The notes under the pieces: model-generated | Databases searched by the model: none | What the model was told of the DNA's origin: nothing | Seen by the model: the letters and a program-made list of their open reading frames with translations, nothing else | Position numbers and translations under genes: made by a program | Assembly (NCBI RefSeq): GCF_042666655.1 | Contig: NZ_JBHTDE010000011.1 | Coordinates: 48,876-112,875 of the forward strand | DNA: 64,000 nucleotides | Direction of reading: 5' to 3' | DNA from: Paracraurococcus sp042666655 | GTDB lineage: Bacteria > Pseudomonadota > Alphaproteobacteria > Acetobacterales > Acetobacteraceae | In this document: in pieces, positions 53,199-61,993 of the stretch | Layout: each line of letters starts with the position of its first letter | Numbering within the stretch: the stretch's first letter is position 1

Positions 53199-54185
53199 AT
53201 GAGCCTCCTCTGGACGCGGCGCGTCCTCGCCGGCGGCGTGCTCGCCGCCCCCTTCATCCGTGCAGCACGGGCGCAGCAGAGCCTCGAATGGGTCGCCGGC
53301 TCGCTCGGCGGCGGCTGGTACACCATGGCGGCCGGGCTCTCCTCGCTCATCAAGGACGAGAACCCGGACATCCAGATCCGCGTCGTCCCCGGCGGCGGCC
53401 TGGCCAATTCCACCCGGGTCAACCGCAACACCTCGCCGATCGGCTGGGGGATCGACGCCTTCGTCGCCTCCGCCCGCCGCGGCGAGGACCCCTACAAGGA
53501 GGCCCATCCGGCGCTGCGCTGCCTCGGCAGCGGCTATTCGCCGACCGAGCACCACTTCCTCCGCCGCGCCGATGCGGGGCCGGAGGACATGAAGTCCATC
53601 CTGACCATGAAGGGGCTGAAGATCGCCTGCCCGCAGCGGTCCTCGACCGACGAGATGACGCTGCAGCGCATCCTGAAATTCCTCGGCACCAGCCCCGAGC
53701 GCATCCGCGCCGAGGGCGGCACCTACCTGAACGGCAGCTATGCCGATATTGGCGCCGCCTATACCGACGGGCAGGTGGACTACCTGTACGCCGCGCTGGC
53801 CCGGCCGGCGGCGATCTTCACCGAGATCGCGCAGGGCCGCCGCACCGGCAAGCTGGTGGCCTTTCCCGCCGATGTCCGCAAGCACCTCATCGACACCTAC
53901 GCCTATGCCGAGGGCGTGCTGCCGGCCGCGACCTACCCGGCGCTGCAGTCGGCCGACGTGCCGGTGACGACGATGGACAGCGTCATCATGGTGCATGAGA
54001 GTCTGGCCGATGAGGTGGCCCGGAAGATCACCGCCACGCTGATCCGCAACAAGGGCCAGCGCCTGGTGAACATCCATGCCAGCATGGGCGCCTGGGACCC
54101 GGCGACCTCCTGGAAGTACCAGGGCCTGCCGCTGCACCCCGGCGCGATCAAGGCCTTCAAGGAGGCCGGCGCGATGCCCGCCTGA
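53199..54185 (+). CDS. TAXI-family TRAP transporter solute-binding protein
   Basis: A 328-residue periplasmic protein of the TAXI family (TRAP-associated extracytoplasmic immunogenic). The signal ends near RAARAQ. WVAGSLGGGWYTMAAGLSSLIKDENPDIQIRVVPGGGLANSTRVN is the diagnostic N-terminal region. LNGSYADIGAAYTDGQVDYLYAA and the late PLHPGAIKAFKEAGAM are typical. TAXI proteins bind glutamate, glutamine or similar acids; here the ligand is unknown. The fused permease gene follows 78 bases later. Confidence 0.93.
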   Translation: MSLLWTRRVLAGGVLAAPFIRAARAQQSLEWVAGSLGGGWYTMAAGLSSLIKDENPDIQIRVVPGGGLANSTRVNRNTSPIGWGIDAFVASARRGEDPYKEAHPALRCLGSGYSPTEHHFLRRADAGPEDMKSILTMKGLKIACPQRSSTDEMTLQRILKFLGTSPERIRAEGGTYLNGSYADIGAAYTDGQVDYLYAALARPAAIFTEIAQGRRTGKLVAFPADVRKHLIDTYAYAEGVLPAATYPALQSADVPVTTMDSVIMVHESLADEVARKITATLIRNKGQRLVNIHASMGAWDPATSWKYQGLPLHPGAIKAFKEAGAMPA

Positions 54186-54263
54186 CCGGCGCGGGGCGGC
54201 GCCCGTCGCCGCCCCGACGCAGGGAACGACACACGGCCCCGCGACATTTTTCTGGGACTTGCC

Positions 54264-56177
54264 ATGCGCGACCTGGCCGTGCCGCTCAAGCTTGCCGTCA
54301 CCCTCTGGCTGGCCGCCGCCGCCGCCATCCATCTGTATTTCGGCGGCTTCGGCTTCCCCGAGCCGATCACCATGCGCGGCTTCCACCTGCTGGTCTTCGT
54401 CCCGCCGCTGTTCCTGCTCTACCCGGCGCGCCGGGCTTCCCCCATGTCCCGCCCCAGCCTGCCGGACTGGGCCTGGGCTCTGGCCGCCGCGGCGCCGCAT
54501 GCCTGGGTCATGGGAAACTGGGACGTGGTCTCGGACCGCATGGAATACGTCGATCCCTTCTCGCCGGTGATGATGCTGCTCGCCGTGCTGGCGATCGTCA
54601 CCCTGCTGGAGGCGACGCGGCGCGCGGTCGAGGTCGGGCTGGCCTGGATGATCATCATCAGCCTCGCCTACATGCAGTGGGGCCACCTGATCCCCGGCGT
54701 GCTGAACTCGCGGCCCTTCACCCCGGCCGAGATCCTCGAGGCCTCCTGGCTGGTGCCGACCGCGGGCGGGGTCTACGGGCCGCTGACCGGCATCGTCGCC
54801 ACCACCATCGCGGTCTTCATCGTCTTCGGCAGCTTCATGCAGGGCAGCGGCACGGGGCGGCTGTTCAGCAACCTCGGCGCCGCCGCCGCCGGCCGCTTCA
54901 CCGGCGGGCCGGCCAAGGTCGCCGTCATCACCTCGGGCCTGTTCGGCACGATGAGCGGGTCGTCCGTCTCCAACGTCATCACCACGGGTGCGATGACCAT
55001 TCCGCTGATGACCCGCATCGGCTACAGGCCCGCGGTCGCCGGCGGGATCGAGAGCGCGTCGAGCGTCGGCGGCGCGCTGATGCCCCCCGTTATGGGCGCC
55101 GCGGCCTTCGTCATGGCCGAGATCACCAACATCCCCTATGCGCAGATCGTGGTCGCCGCGGCGATCGGCGCCGTGCTGTACTACTTCGCCATCCTGGTCG
55201 CCGTGCATGTCGAGGCCAAGAAGGCCGGCATGGCGCCGATGGCCGCCGAGCACATCCCGCCCTGGCGGGAGGTAGGCCAGGACGCCCATCTTCTCATTCC
55301 CGTCGCCATCCTGGTCTGGCTGATGATGGAGCGCTGGTCCGGCAACTACGCCGCGTTCTGCGCCACCATCGCCATGGTCGTGGTGGCAGCACTTCGCCGC
55401 CGCACCCGCATGGGCGGGCGGCAGGTGCTGGAGAGCCTGGCCAATGCCGGGCAGACCATGGCGCCGCTGGCGGTCTCCATCGCCGGGGCCGGCATCGTCG
55501 TCTCGGCGCTGACCGCGACGGGGATGGTCGTGGCGCTCGGCGGCATCATCAAGGACCTCGCCGGCGGCAGCTTTCCGCTGCTGCTGGTGCTGCTGGCGGT
55601 GACCGTGCTGGTGCTGGGAATGGGGCTGCCGACCACGCCCTCCTACATCATCGCCGCGGCCATCGGCGTGCCGCAGATCCTCGACCTCGGCAGCGTGGCA
55701 CTCGGCGTCCCGGCGCAGGATCTGGTGCTGCCGGCGCATCTCTTCATCTTCTACTTCGCGGTGCTGGCGGATGCCTCGCCGCCCGTGGCCGCGGCGGCCT
55801 TCGCGGCGGCGGCGATCGCGCGGGCCTCCCCGTTGATGACCAGCATCCATGCGACGCGGCTGGGCATCGCCGGCTTCACCGTGGGCTTCGCCTTCCTCTA
55901 TGACCCCGGCATCATGCTGCGCGGCGGGCCCGGCGCGATCCTCGTCGCCACCGCCATCCAGGTCGCCGCGCTGACCGCGCTGTGTGCCGCCTATGCCGGC
56001 TACCTGCTGCGGCCGATCGGGCCGGTGCTGCGCATCGCACTCGGCCTGGCCGGGGCGGCGGCGGCCTTCTGGCACGGCATCCCGGACTTGGCGCGGCTCG
56101 CGGTCGCCGCCGGGGCGCTCGGGGCGCTGGCCGCGCTGCAAGTCTACCGCCCGCTGCGAGGAAAAGAGCGATGCTGA
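54264..56177 (+). CDS. TRAP transporter fused permease (4TM/12TM)
   Basis: A 637-residue inner-membrane protein that joins the small (DctQ-like) and large (DctM-like) TRAP subunits, as usual for TAXI systems. The DctM part holds FTGGPAKVAVITSGLFGTMSGSSVSNVITTGAMTIPLM and ESASSVGGALMPPVMGAAAFVMAE; LVLGMGLPTTPSYIIAAAIGVPQI is the second re-entrant region. It imports a carboxylate using a sodium gradient. Its last 7 bases overlap the start of an ABC-type binding protein gene, an unusual partner for a TRAP permease. Confidence 0.94.
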   Translation: MRDLAVPLKLAVTLWLAAAAAIHLYFGGFGFPEPITMRGFHLLVFVPPLFLLYPARRASPMSRPSLPDWAWALAAAAPHAWVMGNWDVVSDRMEYVDPFSPVMMLLAVLAIVTLLEATRRAVEVGLAWMIIISLAYMQWGHLIPGVLNSRPFTPAEILEASWLVPTAGGVYGPLTGIVATTIAVFIVFGSFMQGSGTGRLFSNLGAAAAGRFTGGPAKVAVITSGLFGTMSGSSVSNVITTGAMTIPLMTRIGYRPAVAGGIESASSVGGALMPPVMGAAAFVMAEITNIPYAQIVVAAAIGAVLYYFAILVAVHVEAKKAGMAPMAAEHIPPWREVGQDAHLLIPVAILVWLMMERWSGNYAAFCATIAMVVVAALRRRTRMGGRQVLESLANAGQTMAPLAVSIAGAGIVVSALTATGMVVALGGIIKDLAGGSFPLLLVLLAVTVLVLGMGLPTTPSYIIAAAIGVPQILDLGSVALGVPAQDLVLPAHLFIFYFAVLADASPPVAAAAFAAAAIARASPLMTSIHATRLGIAGFTVGFAFLYDPGIMLRGGPGAILVATAIQVAALTALCAAYAGYLLRPIGPVLRIALGLAGAAAAFWHGIPDLARLAVAAGALGALAALQVYRPLRGKERC

Positions 56178-57199
56178 AATCCCTTGGAATGACGCTCGGC
56201 CTGCTGCTGGCCGGCGGCGCCGCGGCGCAGACCGTGGCGCCGCCCGGGCCCACCCTGGCCGCGGTGCGCGCCCGCGGCGCGCTGTCCTGCGGCATCTCGA
56301 CCGGCGACCCGGCCTGGAGCGCGCCCGACAGCCGCGGCGAATGGCAGGGCATGGATGCCGATGTCTGCCGCGCCATCGCCGCCGCGACGCTGGGCGATCC
56401 GAAGAAGCTGGTCTGGCAGCACCTGACCGGGCAGAACCGCTTCCCCGCCGTGGTCACCGGCCAGGTCGAGGTGCTGACCCGCACCACCACCTGGACCTTC
56501 ATGCGCGACGCGACGCTCGGGCTGAATTTCACCGCGCCCAACTTCTACGACGGCCAGGGCTTCCTGGTCCGCGCCAACGGCGGCATCACCGCGGCGAAGC
56601 AACTGGACGGCGCCAGCATCTGCTTCGTCTCCGCCAGCACGCACGAGCTCAACCTGGCGGACTGGTCGCGGGCGCAGAAGCTCCGCTTCACCCCGGTGAT
56701 CTTCGCCGACAAGGACGAGGCCCGCCGCGCCTACGAGGCCAACCGCTGCGACAGCTACACCGGCGATGCCAGCCAGCTCGCCGCCATCCTGGCCGGCTTC
56801 CCCGACCGCGCCGCGCATGTGCTGCTGCCCGACCGCATCAGCAAGGAACCCTACGCGCCCGCGGTGAAGCAGGGCGACGACCAGTGGTTCGACATCGTGC
56901 GCTACGTGATGTTCGGACTGGTCGAGGCGGAGGAGCTCGGCATCACCCGGGCCAATGCCGACCGGATGCTGGCCGAGAGCCCGAGCCCGCCGGTGCAGCG
57001 GCTGCTGGGCAGGACGGGCGAGCTCGGGCCCGGGGTCGGGCTGGACCGCGCCTGGATGCTGAACGCGATCAAGGCGGTGGGGAATTACGGCGAGATCTAC
57101 GACCGCCACCTGGGCCGCGACAGCGTGGTGAAGCTGGAGCGCGGGCTGAACGAGCTGTGGAGCCGGGGCGGGCTGATGATCTCCCCGCCGATGCGGTGA
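56171..57199 (+). CDS. AapJ/BztA-type amino acid ABC substrate-binding protein (orphan 2)
   Basis: A 342-residue paralogue of the gene at 49679, sharing motifs along the whole length: VRARGALSCGISTGDPAWSAPDSRGEWQGMDADVCRA, VEVLTRTTTWTFMRD, LNFTAPNFYDGQGFLVR, KQGDDQWFDIVRYVMFGL and LNAIKAVGNYGEIYDRHLG. The signal is MLKSLGMTLGLLLAGGAAAQ. Its start overlaps the TRAP permease stop by 7 bases, so the two are translated together although ABC binding proteins normally do not serve TRAP permeases. No ABC permease is adjacent. It may supply a transporter encoded elsewhere or have a sensory role. Confidence 0.9.
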   Translation: MLKSLGMTLGLLLAGGAAAQTVAPPGPTLAAVRARGALSCGISTGDPAWSAPDSRGEWQGMDADVCRAIAAATLGDPKKLVWQHLTGQNRFPAVVTGQVEVLTRTTTWTFMRDATLGLNFTAPNFYDGQGFLVRANGGITAAKQLDGASICFVSASTHELNLADWSRAQKLRFTPVIFADKDEARRAYEANRCDSYTGDASQLAAILAGFPDRAAHVLLPDRISKEPYAPAVKQGDDQWFDIVRYVMFGLVEAEELGITRANADRMLAESPSPPVQRLLGRTGELGPGVGLDRAWMLNAIKAVGNYGEIYDRHLGRDSVVKLERGLNELWSRGGLMISPPMR

Positions 57200-57385
57200 G
57201 GCCGGAGGGGCCGGACCGGCCGCGTCCGCGGCGGGTCAGGCCGGCGGGATGCCCGACGGCCACCGCGGCCGCGGGCGGGGAGGACCCTCGGCGCGCCAGG
57301 CTGGCGGGCCGGTCGGGTTGCGCGGGTCGCCGGGCGGGGATCGGCCGGGGCGGCCGGCGATCGATCCCGGGTGATCGATCGGCGC

Positions 57386-57485
57386 AGGTCGGGACCAACC
57401 GGCACCCGCCGCGCGGCAGGTCCCAACCCGGAAAAGCCGATGGAGGGGCTCGGGGGAGGCAATGCCGCTCCCTCCCCAGGCCTGC
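57386..57485 (-). repeat. Dispersed three-hairpin repeat, copy C (partial)
   Basis: The core GCCGCGCGGC (57408-57417) with ACC/AGGT flanks is followed by CCCAACCCGG, TGGAGGGG and the hairpin GGGGGAGGCAATGCCGCTCCCTCCCC (57452-57477), in the same orientation as copy B; the other hairpin is missing. It lies in the 519-base gap between the AapJ-like gene and the TauE-like gene. The remainder of the gap (57200-57385 and 57486-57700) is GC-rich, with GGCCGG-type inverted repeats and no gene I can support. Confidence 0.6.
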
Positions 57486-57718
57486 TGTCCTGCCTCGCCG
57501 GGCCGTCGATCGCGCCACCACCCCACGGCCCTGCCGGGCCGCTGCGGCTCGATGAGAGGCGCGGGGTTTGACGGGCCGGGGCCGGCCGCGCCCCGGCCCT
57601 TGGCGCGACGGCAGGCCGGCGGACGCCTTGCCCTATGCGGCGCGGCCAATCGACGGGAAGGTGTTGCCGGCGGGGCGGGCGGAGCGCGGCCCGGACCGGG
57701 ACAGGAGGCGATACGGGC

Positions 57719-58462
57719 TTGGATCCCCTGATCGGCGTGGTGGCGCTCGGGGCCGCGGCGGGCGGCTTCGTGCAGGGCCTGTCGGGCTTCGCCTTCGGCC
57801 TGGTGGCGTTGAGCATCTGGGCCTGGGTGCTGGACCCGGTGCTGGCCGGGCCGCTGACCGTCTTCTGCTCGCTGCTCGGTCAGTTGCTGTCGATCGGTAG
57901 CCTGCGCGGCAGCCTCGACATGCGGCGCGCGCTGCCCTTCATCCTCGGCGGGGTGGTGGGGGTGCCGATCGGCGTCGCGCTGCTGCAGCGGATCGACCCG
58001 GTGGCCTTCCGGCTGGCGGTCGGGCTGCTGCTGGTGGTCTGGTGCCCGGCCATGCTGCTGGCCCGCGCCCTGCCGCGCATCACCCGCGGCGGCGGAGCGG
58101 CGGATGCGGCGGCCGGGCTGGTGGGCGGGGTGATGGGCGGGATCGGCGGGCTGACCGGACCGGCGCCGACGCTCTGGGTGACCTTGCGCGGCTGGGGGCG
58201 GGATGCGCAGCGGGGGGTGTTCCAGGCCTTCAACCTGGCGATGCATGCGCTGACCCTGGCGACCCTGCTGGCCAGCGGCACCTTCCCGGCGGCGGCCTGG
58301 CCGCTCTGCCTGGTGGCGGCGCCGGCGATGCTGCTGCCGGCGCTGCTGGGCGCGCGGCTGTACCGGCGGTTCAGCGACGCCGCCTTCCGCCGGGTGGTCC
58401 TGGGGCTGCTGGCGCTGTCGGGTCTGGTGCTGGTGGCGGGGTCGCTGCCGAAGCTCTGGTGA
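57719..58462 (+). CDS. TauE/SafE family membrane transporter
   Basis: About 247 residues with seven to eight hydrophobic helices. GVVALGAAAGGFVQGLSGFAFGLVAL is the TauE/SafE (DUF81) repeat start, and the second half repeats it as AGLVGGVMGGIGGLTGPAPTLW. The family exports sulfite, sulfoacetate or other small anions. The start is TTG at 57719, chosen because AGGAGG stands ten bases upstream and the first repeat begins there. It is followed by the phosphoesterase gene in the same direction. Confidence 0.85.
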   Translation: MDPLIGVVALGAAAGGFVQGLSGFAFGLVALSIWAWVLDPVLAGPLTVFCSLLGQLLSIGSLRGSLDMRRALPFILGGVVGVPIGVALLQRIDPVAFRLAVGLLLVVWCPAMLLARALPRITRGGGAADAAAGLVGGVMGGIGGLTGPAPTLWVTLRGWGRDAQRGVFQAFNLAMHALTLATLLASGTFPAAAWPLCLVAAPAMLLPALLGARLYRRFSDAAFRRVVLGLLALSGLVLVAGSLPKLW

Positions 58463-58514
58463 CGCGCCGGGGCTTGCGCTAGGGCGGGGCCGACCTGCCG
58501 GAGTGACCCGCCCG

Positions 58515-59531
58515 ATGCGCCGACTGCTGCTGCTCGCCTGCCTGGCCGGACTGGCGCTGCCCGCCCGGGCCGAGCCGGTCCGCTTCGTCGCCTTCGGCGA
58601 CATGCCCTATTGCCGGCCGGAGGCGCCGGAGCGCTGCGCCGCCGAGGAGGGCCGCGTCGCCCGGCTGATGGCGACGATCAACGCGGCGCGGCCGGCCTTT
58701 TCCATCTTCGTCGGCGACACCAAGGGCGGGGCGGAGCTCTGCACCGACGACACGCTGCTGCGCGCCTTCACCTGGATGGGGTTGGCCGACCACCCGCTGG
58801 TCTACACGCCGGGCGACAACGAGTGGACCGATTGCTGGCAGGACCGCGCCGGGCGGTTCGACCCGCAGGAGCGGCTGGCACTGTTGCGGCAGCGCTTCTT
58901 CGCCGGCACGGGCAGCCTCGGGCGGCGGCCGATGCCGCTGGTCCGCCAGGCGGCGCCGACCGTCGAGAATGCCCGCTGGATGCGCGACGGCGTGCTGTTC
59001 CTGACGCTGCACGTCCCCGGCAGCAACAACGGCCGGCCGGCCGAGCCGGGGGAGCCCGCCGCGCGGTCGCTGCCGCAGGGCGAGGCGGCGCTGGCGGAGT
59101 TCACCGCGCGCGACGCCGCCAACCGGGCCTGGCTGGCGGAGGGGTTCGCCGCGGCGCCGGAGGCCCGGGCCGCGGTGATCTCGATCCAGGCCGACATGTT
59201 CTACCGCCAGGTCTGCGGCCATGGCTACGACAGCGGCTACCGCGCGATCCGCGACGCCATCGCCCGCGCGGCCGCCGCGTTCGGCCGGCCGGTGCTGCTG
59301 ATCAACGGCGACAGCCATGTCTTCGTCCACCACGAGCCGCTGGAGGCCGCGCCCAACCTCACCCGGCTGATCGTGCCGGGGGAGGATGACGTGCAGGCGG
59401 TGGTGGTCACGCTCGACCCGGCAGCCGAGAAGCCCTTCCGCTTCGAGCTGATCGGCGAGGCGGGCGTGCCGCCGCAGCGGCCGCCCTGCGCCGGTTATAC
59501 TTCCTCGATGCGGTCGACGCGGTCGGGGTAG
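58515..59531 (+). CDS. Secreted metallophosphoesterase-like protein
   Basis: A 338-residue exported protein. The signal is RRLLLLACLAGLALPARA. The calcineurin-like pattern is partly visible: FVAFGDMPY (motif I without the usual DxH), IFVGDTKGG (motif II), YTPGDNEWTDC (motif III), then VISIQADMFY and LINGDSHVF (NGDSH resembles the GHxH end motif). It may hydrolyse a phosphoester in the periplasm, but the missing first metal ligands make the activity uncertain. The 3' end overlaps the convergent DUF427 gene by 37 bases. Confidence 0.75.
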   Translation: MRRLLLLACLAGLALPARAEPVRFVAFGDMPYCRPEAPERCAAEEGRVARLMATINAARPAFSIFVGDTKGGAELCTDDTLLRAFTWMGLADHPLVYTPGDNEWTDCWQDRAGRFDPQERLALLRQRFFAGTGSLGRRPMPLVRQAAPTVENARWMRDGVLFLTLHVPGSNNGRPAEPGEPAARSLPQGEAALAEFTARDAANRAWLAEGFAAAPEARAAVISIQADMFYRQVCGHGYDSGYRAIRDAIARAAAAFGRPVLLINGDSHVFVHHEPLEAAPNLTRLIVPGEDDVQAVVVTLDPAAEKPFRFELIGEAGVPPQRPPCAGYTSSMRSTRSG

Positions 59532-59854
59532 AAGGCGAGGTGGCCGGCGATCTCGGCCATCGCCGGGAAAGGTGACTCGTAGCTCCAGATGGCATTCTCG
59601 GCGCGGCGGCCGCCGGCCTCGATGCTGTAGTAGCTGGCATCGCCCTTGTAGGGGCAATGGGTGCTGCGCTCGGTGCGGCGGAGCAGCGCCGGGTCGGCAT
59701 CCTCGCGCGGGATGTACTGCACCGGCGGGTAGCTCGCCTCCTGCAGGGTCAGGGCGCGGCTGGTCTCCGCCACCACCTGGCCGGCGAAGGTGACGCGCAG
59801 CCGCTTCGGGTTGGGCGTGATGCTGATGGGATGGTCGGGGCCGGGGAGCTTCAT
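59495..59854 (-). CDS. DUF427 domain protein
   Basis: A 119-residue cytoplasmic protein with the DUF427 pattern: RVTFAGQVVAETSRALTLQE, PPVQYIPREDADPALLRR, then STHCPYKGDASYYSIEAGG and IWSYESPFPAMAEIAGHLAFYPDRVD. The conserved CPYKG and FYPDRVD segments are complete. The biochemical role of the family is not established. The last 37 bases lie inside the 3' end of the convergent phosphoesterase gene. Confidence 0.9.
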   Translation of the reverse strand: MKLPGPDHPISITPNPKRLRVTFAGQVVAETSRALTLQEASYPPVQYIPREDADPALLRRTERSTHCPYKGDASYYSIEAGGRRAENAIWSYESPFPAMAEIAGHLAFYPDRVDRIEEV

Positions 59855-59967
59855 GCGGGGTCCTCCTGCGCGTCAGATGGGGCTGGTCGGCCGAAAATCG
59901 TCGCAACGGTGGGGGTAACCACCCCGGGCGGCCCGGCGAAACATCCCCGTCACCAGGAGTAGTTGCC

Positions 59968-60339
59968 ATGAGCCGCAAGATCATCCTCGCCGTTGCCCTG
60001 ACCGCCTTCGCCGGCATCGGCGCCGCCCAGGCGCAGCGCCAGGCCACCGCCGCCATGATGCAGCCCGGCCAGAGGATGCAGATCGCCGCCGGCCTGGGCA
60101 AGGGCACCGTGCAGCAGGTGATGATCTCGCCCGATGGCGGCGGCATCGACATCGTCTACGCCATGCCGGCCGGCGCCCCGGAATCCCGCCGCGTGCTGCG
60201 GCTGGAGAACGTCAACGGCATGCTGGAGGTGATCTACGACACCGCCATGCCGCAGCCGATGAGGCTGGGCAGCGGCGGCACGCCGCGGCTGACCCCGAAC
60301 GGCCAGGGCATGTACGACGTCACCTACGACAAGAAGTAG
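59968..60339 (+). CDS. Small exported protein of unknown function
   Basis: A 123-residue protein with a signal peptide (SRKIILAVALTAFAGIGAAQA) and a good ribosome-binding site (AGGAG). The mature part is beta-rich in character: GTVQQVMISPDGGGIDIVYAM, RRVLRLENVNGMLEVIYD and a late GQGMYDVTYDKK. No domain is recognised. It diverges from DUF427 (113 bases) and is followed by the DoxX-like gene. Confidence 0.72.
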   Translation: MSRKIILAVALTAFAGIGAAQAQRQATAAMMQPGQRMQIAAGLGKGTVQQVMISPDGGGIDIVYAMPAGAPESRRVLRLENVNGMLEVIYDTAMPQPMRLGSGGTPRLTPNGQGMYDVTYDKK

Positions 60340-60394
60340 GGCGCAACGCGCGGCGGCCCCGACGGGGCGCCGCGCCCGGCCATCGGAGAGCGCC

Positions 60395-60835
60395 ATGCAA
60401 ACGGACAAGGACCGCATCCTGCGCCTGCTGGCCTGGGGGGCCGCGATCTGGATCGCCTATGAATTCCTCTGGTACGAGCAGTACAAGCTGGCCGGCCCGA
60501 CCCTGGTCTTCGACCGGCTGAGCGCCTGGTCCGGCATCCCGGAGAAGCCCTTCCGGCTCTTCGTCGCCGGCATGGAGATGCTCGCCGCGCTGCTGGTGCT
60601 GGTCCCGCGCAGCCGGGTCTTCGGCGCCGCCTTCGCGCTGGGGATCATGTCCGGGGCGATCGGCTTCCACCTGTTCACGCCGCTCGGCGTCGATCCCTAC
60701 GAGGATGGCGCCACGCTGTTCAAGGAGGCCTGCTTCACCTGGGCGATGGCCGCCTTCGTGCTGTTCGCGCACCGGGATGAAGCCCTGGCGCTGCTGCGGC
60801 GCTATGCCCCCTTCCTGGGAATGAAGGCGGCCTGA
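60395..60835 (+). CDS. DoxX-like membrane protein
   Basis: A 146-residue inner-membrane protein with four hydrophobic helices: LLAWGAAIWIAYEFLWYEQYKL, FRLFVAGMEMLAALLVLVP, RVFGAAFALGIMSGAIGFHLFTPLG and ACFTWAMAAFVLFAH. The pattern fits the DoxX/DUF417-like group. Relatives have been linked to thiosulfate oxidation or redox stress, but no role can be fixed. It ends 4 bases before opgC, so they form one transcription unit. Confidence 0.72.
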   Translation: MQTDKDRILRLLAWGAAIWIAYEFLWYEQYKLAGPTLVFDRLSAWSGIPEKPFRLFVAGMEMLAALLVLVPRSRVFGAAFALGIMSGAIGFHLFTPLGVDPYEDGATLFKEACFTWAMAAFVLFAHRDEALALLRRYAPFLGMKAA

Positions 60836-60839
60836 GCCG

Positions 60840-61937
60840 ATGACCCTGCAGCGACCGGTACGTGACACGCGGCTCGACCTGTTGCGCGGCTGGCTGCAGC
60901 TGCAGATCTTCGCCTCCCACGCGCATGGGTCGCTGATCGGCGCCTGGCTGATCAGCGCGGCCTGGGGCTTCTCCGACAGCTCGGAGCAGTTCGTCTATCT
61001 GTCCGGCTTCGCGCTGGGCTCGGTCTTCACGCTGAAGGCGCATCGGGGCGGCTGGCGGGCCGGCGTGGCCGACCTGCTGCCGCGCATCCGGCGGCTCTGG
61101 GCCACGCATCTGGTCGTGGTCTGCGGCATGGCGGCGATGGTGATCGCGGTGGAGATGGCCACGCCTCTGCCCGGGGAGGCCGGGCGGCTCGGCTGGGGCT
61201 GGCTGCTGGCAGCGCCCTGGTTCGCGCTGCCCGGCGCCGCGACCCTGCTGTGGCAGCCCACGGGCATGGGCATCCTGCCGGTGTTCCTGTGGTCGATGCT
61301 GCTGCTGCCCGGCTTCGCCTGGCTGGTGGAGCGCGTGGGCGCCTGGGCGCTGCTGCCGTCCTTCGCGCTGTACGGGGCGGTGCAGGCCTGGGGCTGGCAC
61401 CTGCCGGGCCTCGGCGGGACGGAGGTGGAGTTCAACCCGCTCGCCTGGCAGCTGCTGTTCGTGCTCGGCGCCTGGTTCGGCCGGCGGGCGCTGTTCCGGG
61501 GGCGGGCCGTGGGCGTGAACCGCTGGCTGCTGGGCGGGGCGCTGCTGGTGCTGGCGGCCGGGGTGCTGGGCAAGCTGGCCGAGCATCAGGGGGTCGCCGA
61601 CCTCTCGGCCCTGACCCTGAAGCAGGACCTGGCGCCGGCGCGGGTGCTGCACAGCCTGGCGCTGGCCTATGCCGTGGTCTGCCTCTGGCGGGTGCGGGAG
61701 GTGGCCTTGCGCGGCCCGCTGGCGCGCGCGCTGGCGGCGGCCGGGCGGCAGAGCCTGCATGTCTTCTGCGTCGGCCTGTTCCTGTCCCATGGCGTGGCGG
61801 TGCTGTTCCGGTTGCTTGGCTGGACCCCGTGGCTGGAATTGCTGGTGGTGGCCGGCTGCGTCGCGCTGCTGGGCTTCGCTTCGCTGTCGGATGGCGTGCC
61901 CCGATTGACCCGCGCGCTGAAAGGCTTCCAGAAATAG
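60840..61937 (+). CDS. opgC: OpgC family membrane acyltransferase
   Basis: A 365-residue membrane protein with about ten helices. TRLDLLRGWLQLQIFASHAHGS and SDSSEQFVYLSGFALGSVF are the OpgC start, with the conserved Asp, Arg and His residues of membrane acyltransferases; PTGMGILPVFLWSMLLLPGFAWLVER follows. OpgC proteins succinylate osmoregulated periplasmic glucans. No opgG or opgH is in the window, so the acceptor is inferred from family. The start is 4 bases after the DoxX-like stop. Confidence 0.85.
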   Translation: MTLQRPVRDTRLDLLRGWLQLQIFASHAHGSLIGAWLISAAWGFSDSSEQFVYLSGFALGSVFTLKAHRGGWRAGVADLLPRIRRLWATHLVVVCGMAAMVIAVEMATPLPGEAGRLGWGWLLAAPWFALPGAATLLWQPTGMGILPVFLWSMLLLPGFAWLVERVGAWALLPSFALYGAVQAWGWHLPGLGGTEVEFNPLAWQLLFVLGAWFGRRALFRGRAVGVNRWLLGGALLVLAAGVLGKLAEHQGVADLSALTLKQDLAPARVLHSLALAYAVVCLWRVREVALRGPLARALAAAGRQSLHVFCVGLFLSHGVAVLFRLLGWTPWLELLVVAGCVALLGFASLSDGVPRLTRALKGFQK

Positions 61938-61943
61938 CGGGCG

Positions 61944-61975
61944 GGTCCGGGGGGATGCTCCCCCCCGGCCTTGCT
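61944..61975 (+). terminator. GC hairpin between opgC and the amidohydrolase
   Basis: CCGGGGGGA (61948-61956) pairs with TCCCCCCCGG (61959-61968) around a TGC loop region, followed by CCTTGCTT. It has the same loop and tail as the hairpins after gatB and in copy C. It is terminator-like, but the next gene on the same strand starts 20 bases on, so attenuation rather than full termination is possible. Confidence 0.5.
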
Positions 61976-61993
61976 TCCCTGGGGGTTCGCACG

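Noticed and set aside
51870..56141. A 1423-codon open frame on the minus strand opposite the LLM, TAXI and TRAP genes
   Set aside because: Low-complexity His/Gly/Asp-rich translation with no domain, covering clear genes on the plus strand; a composition artefact.
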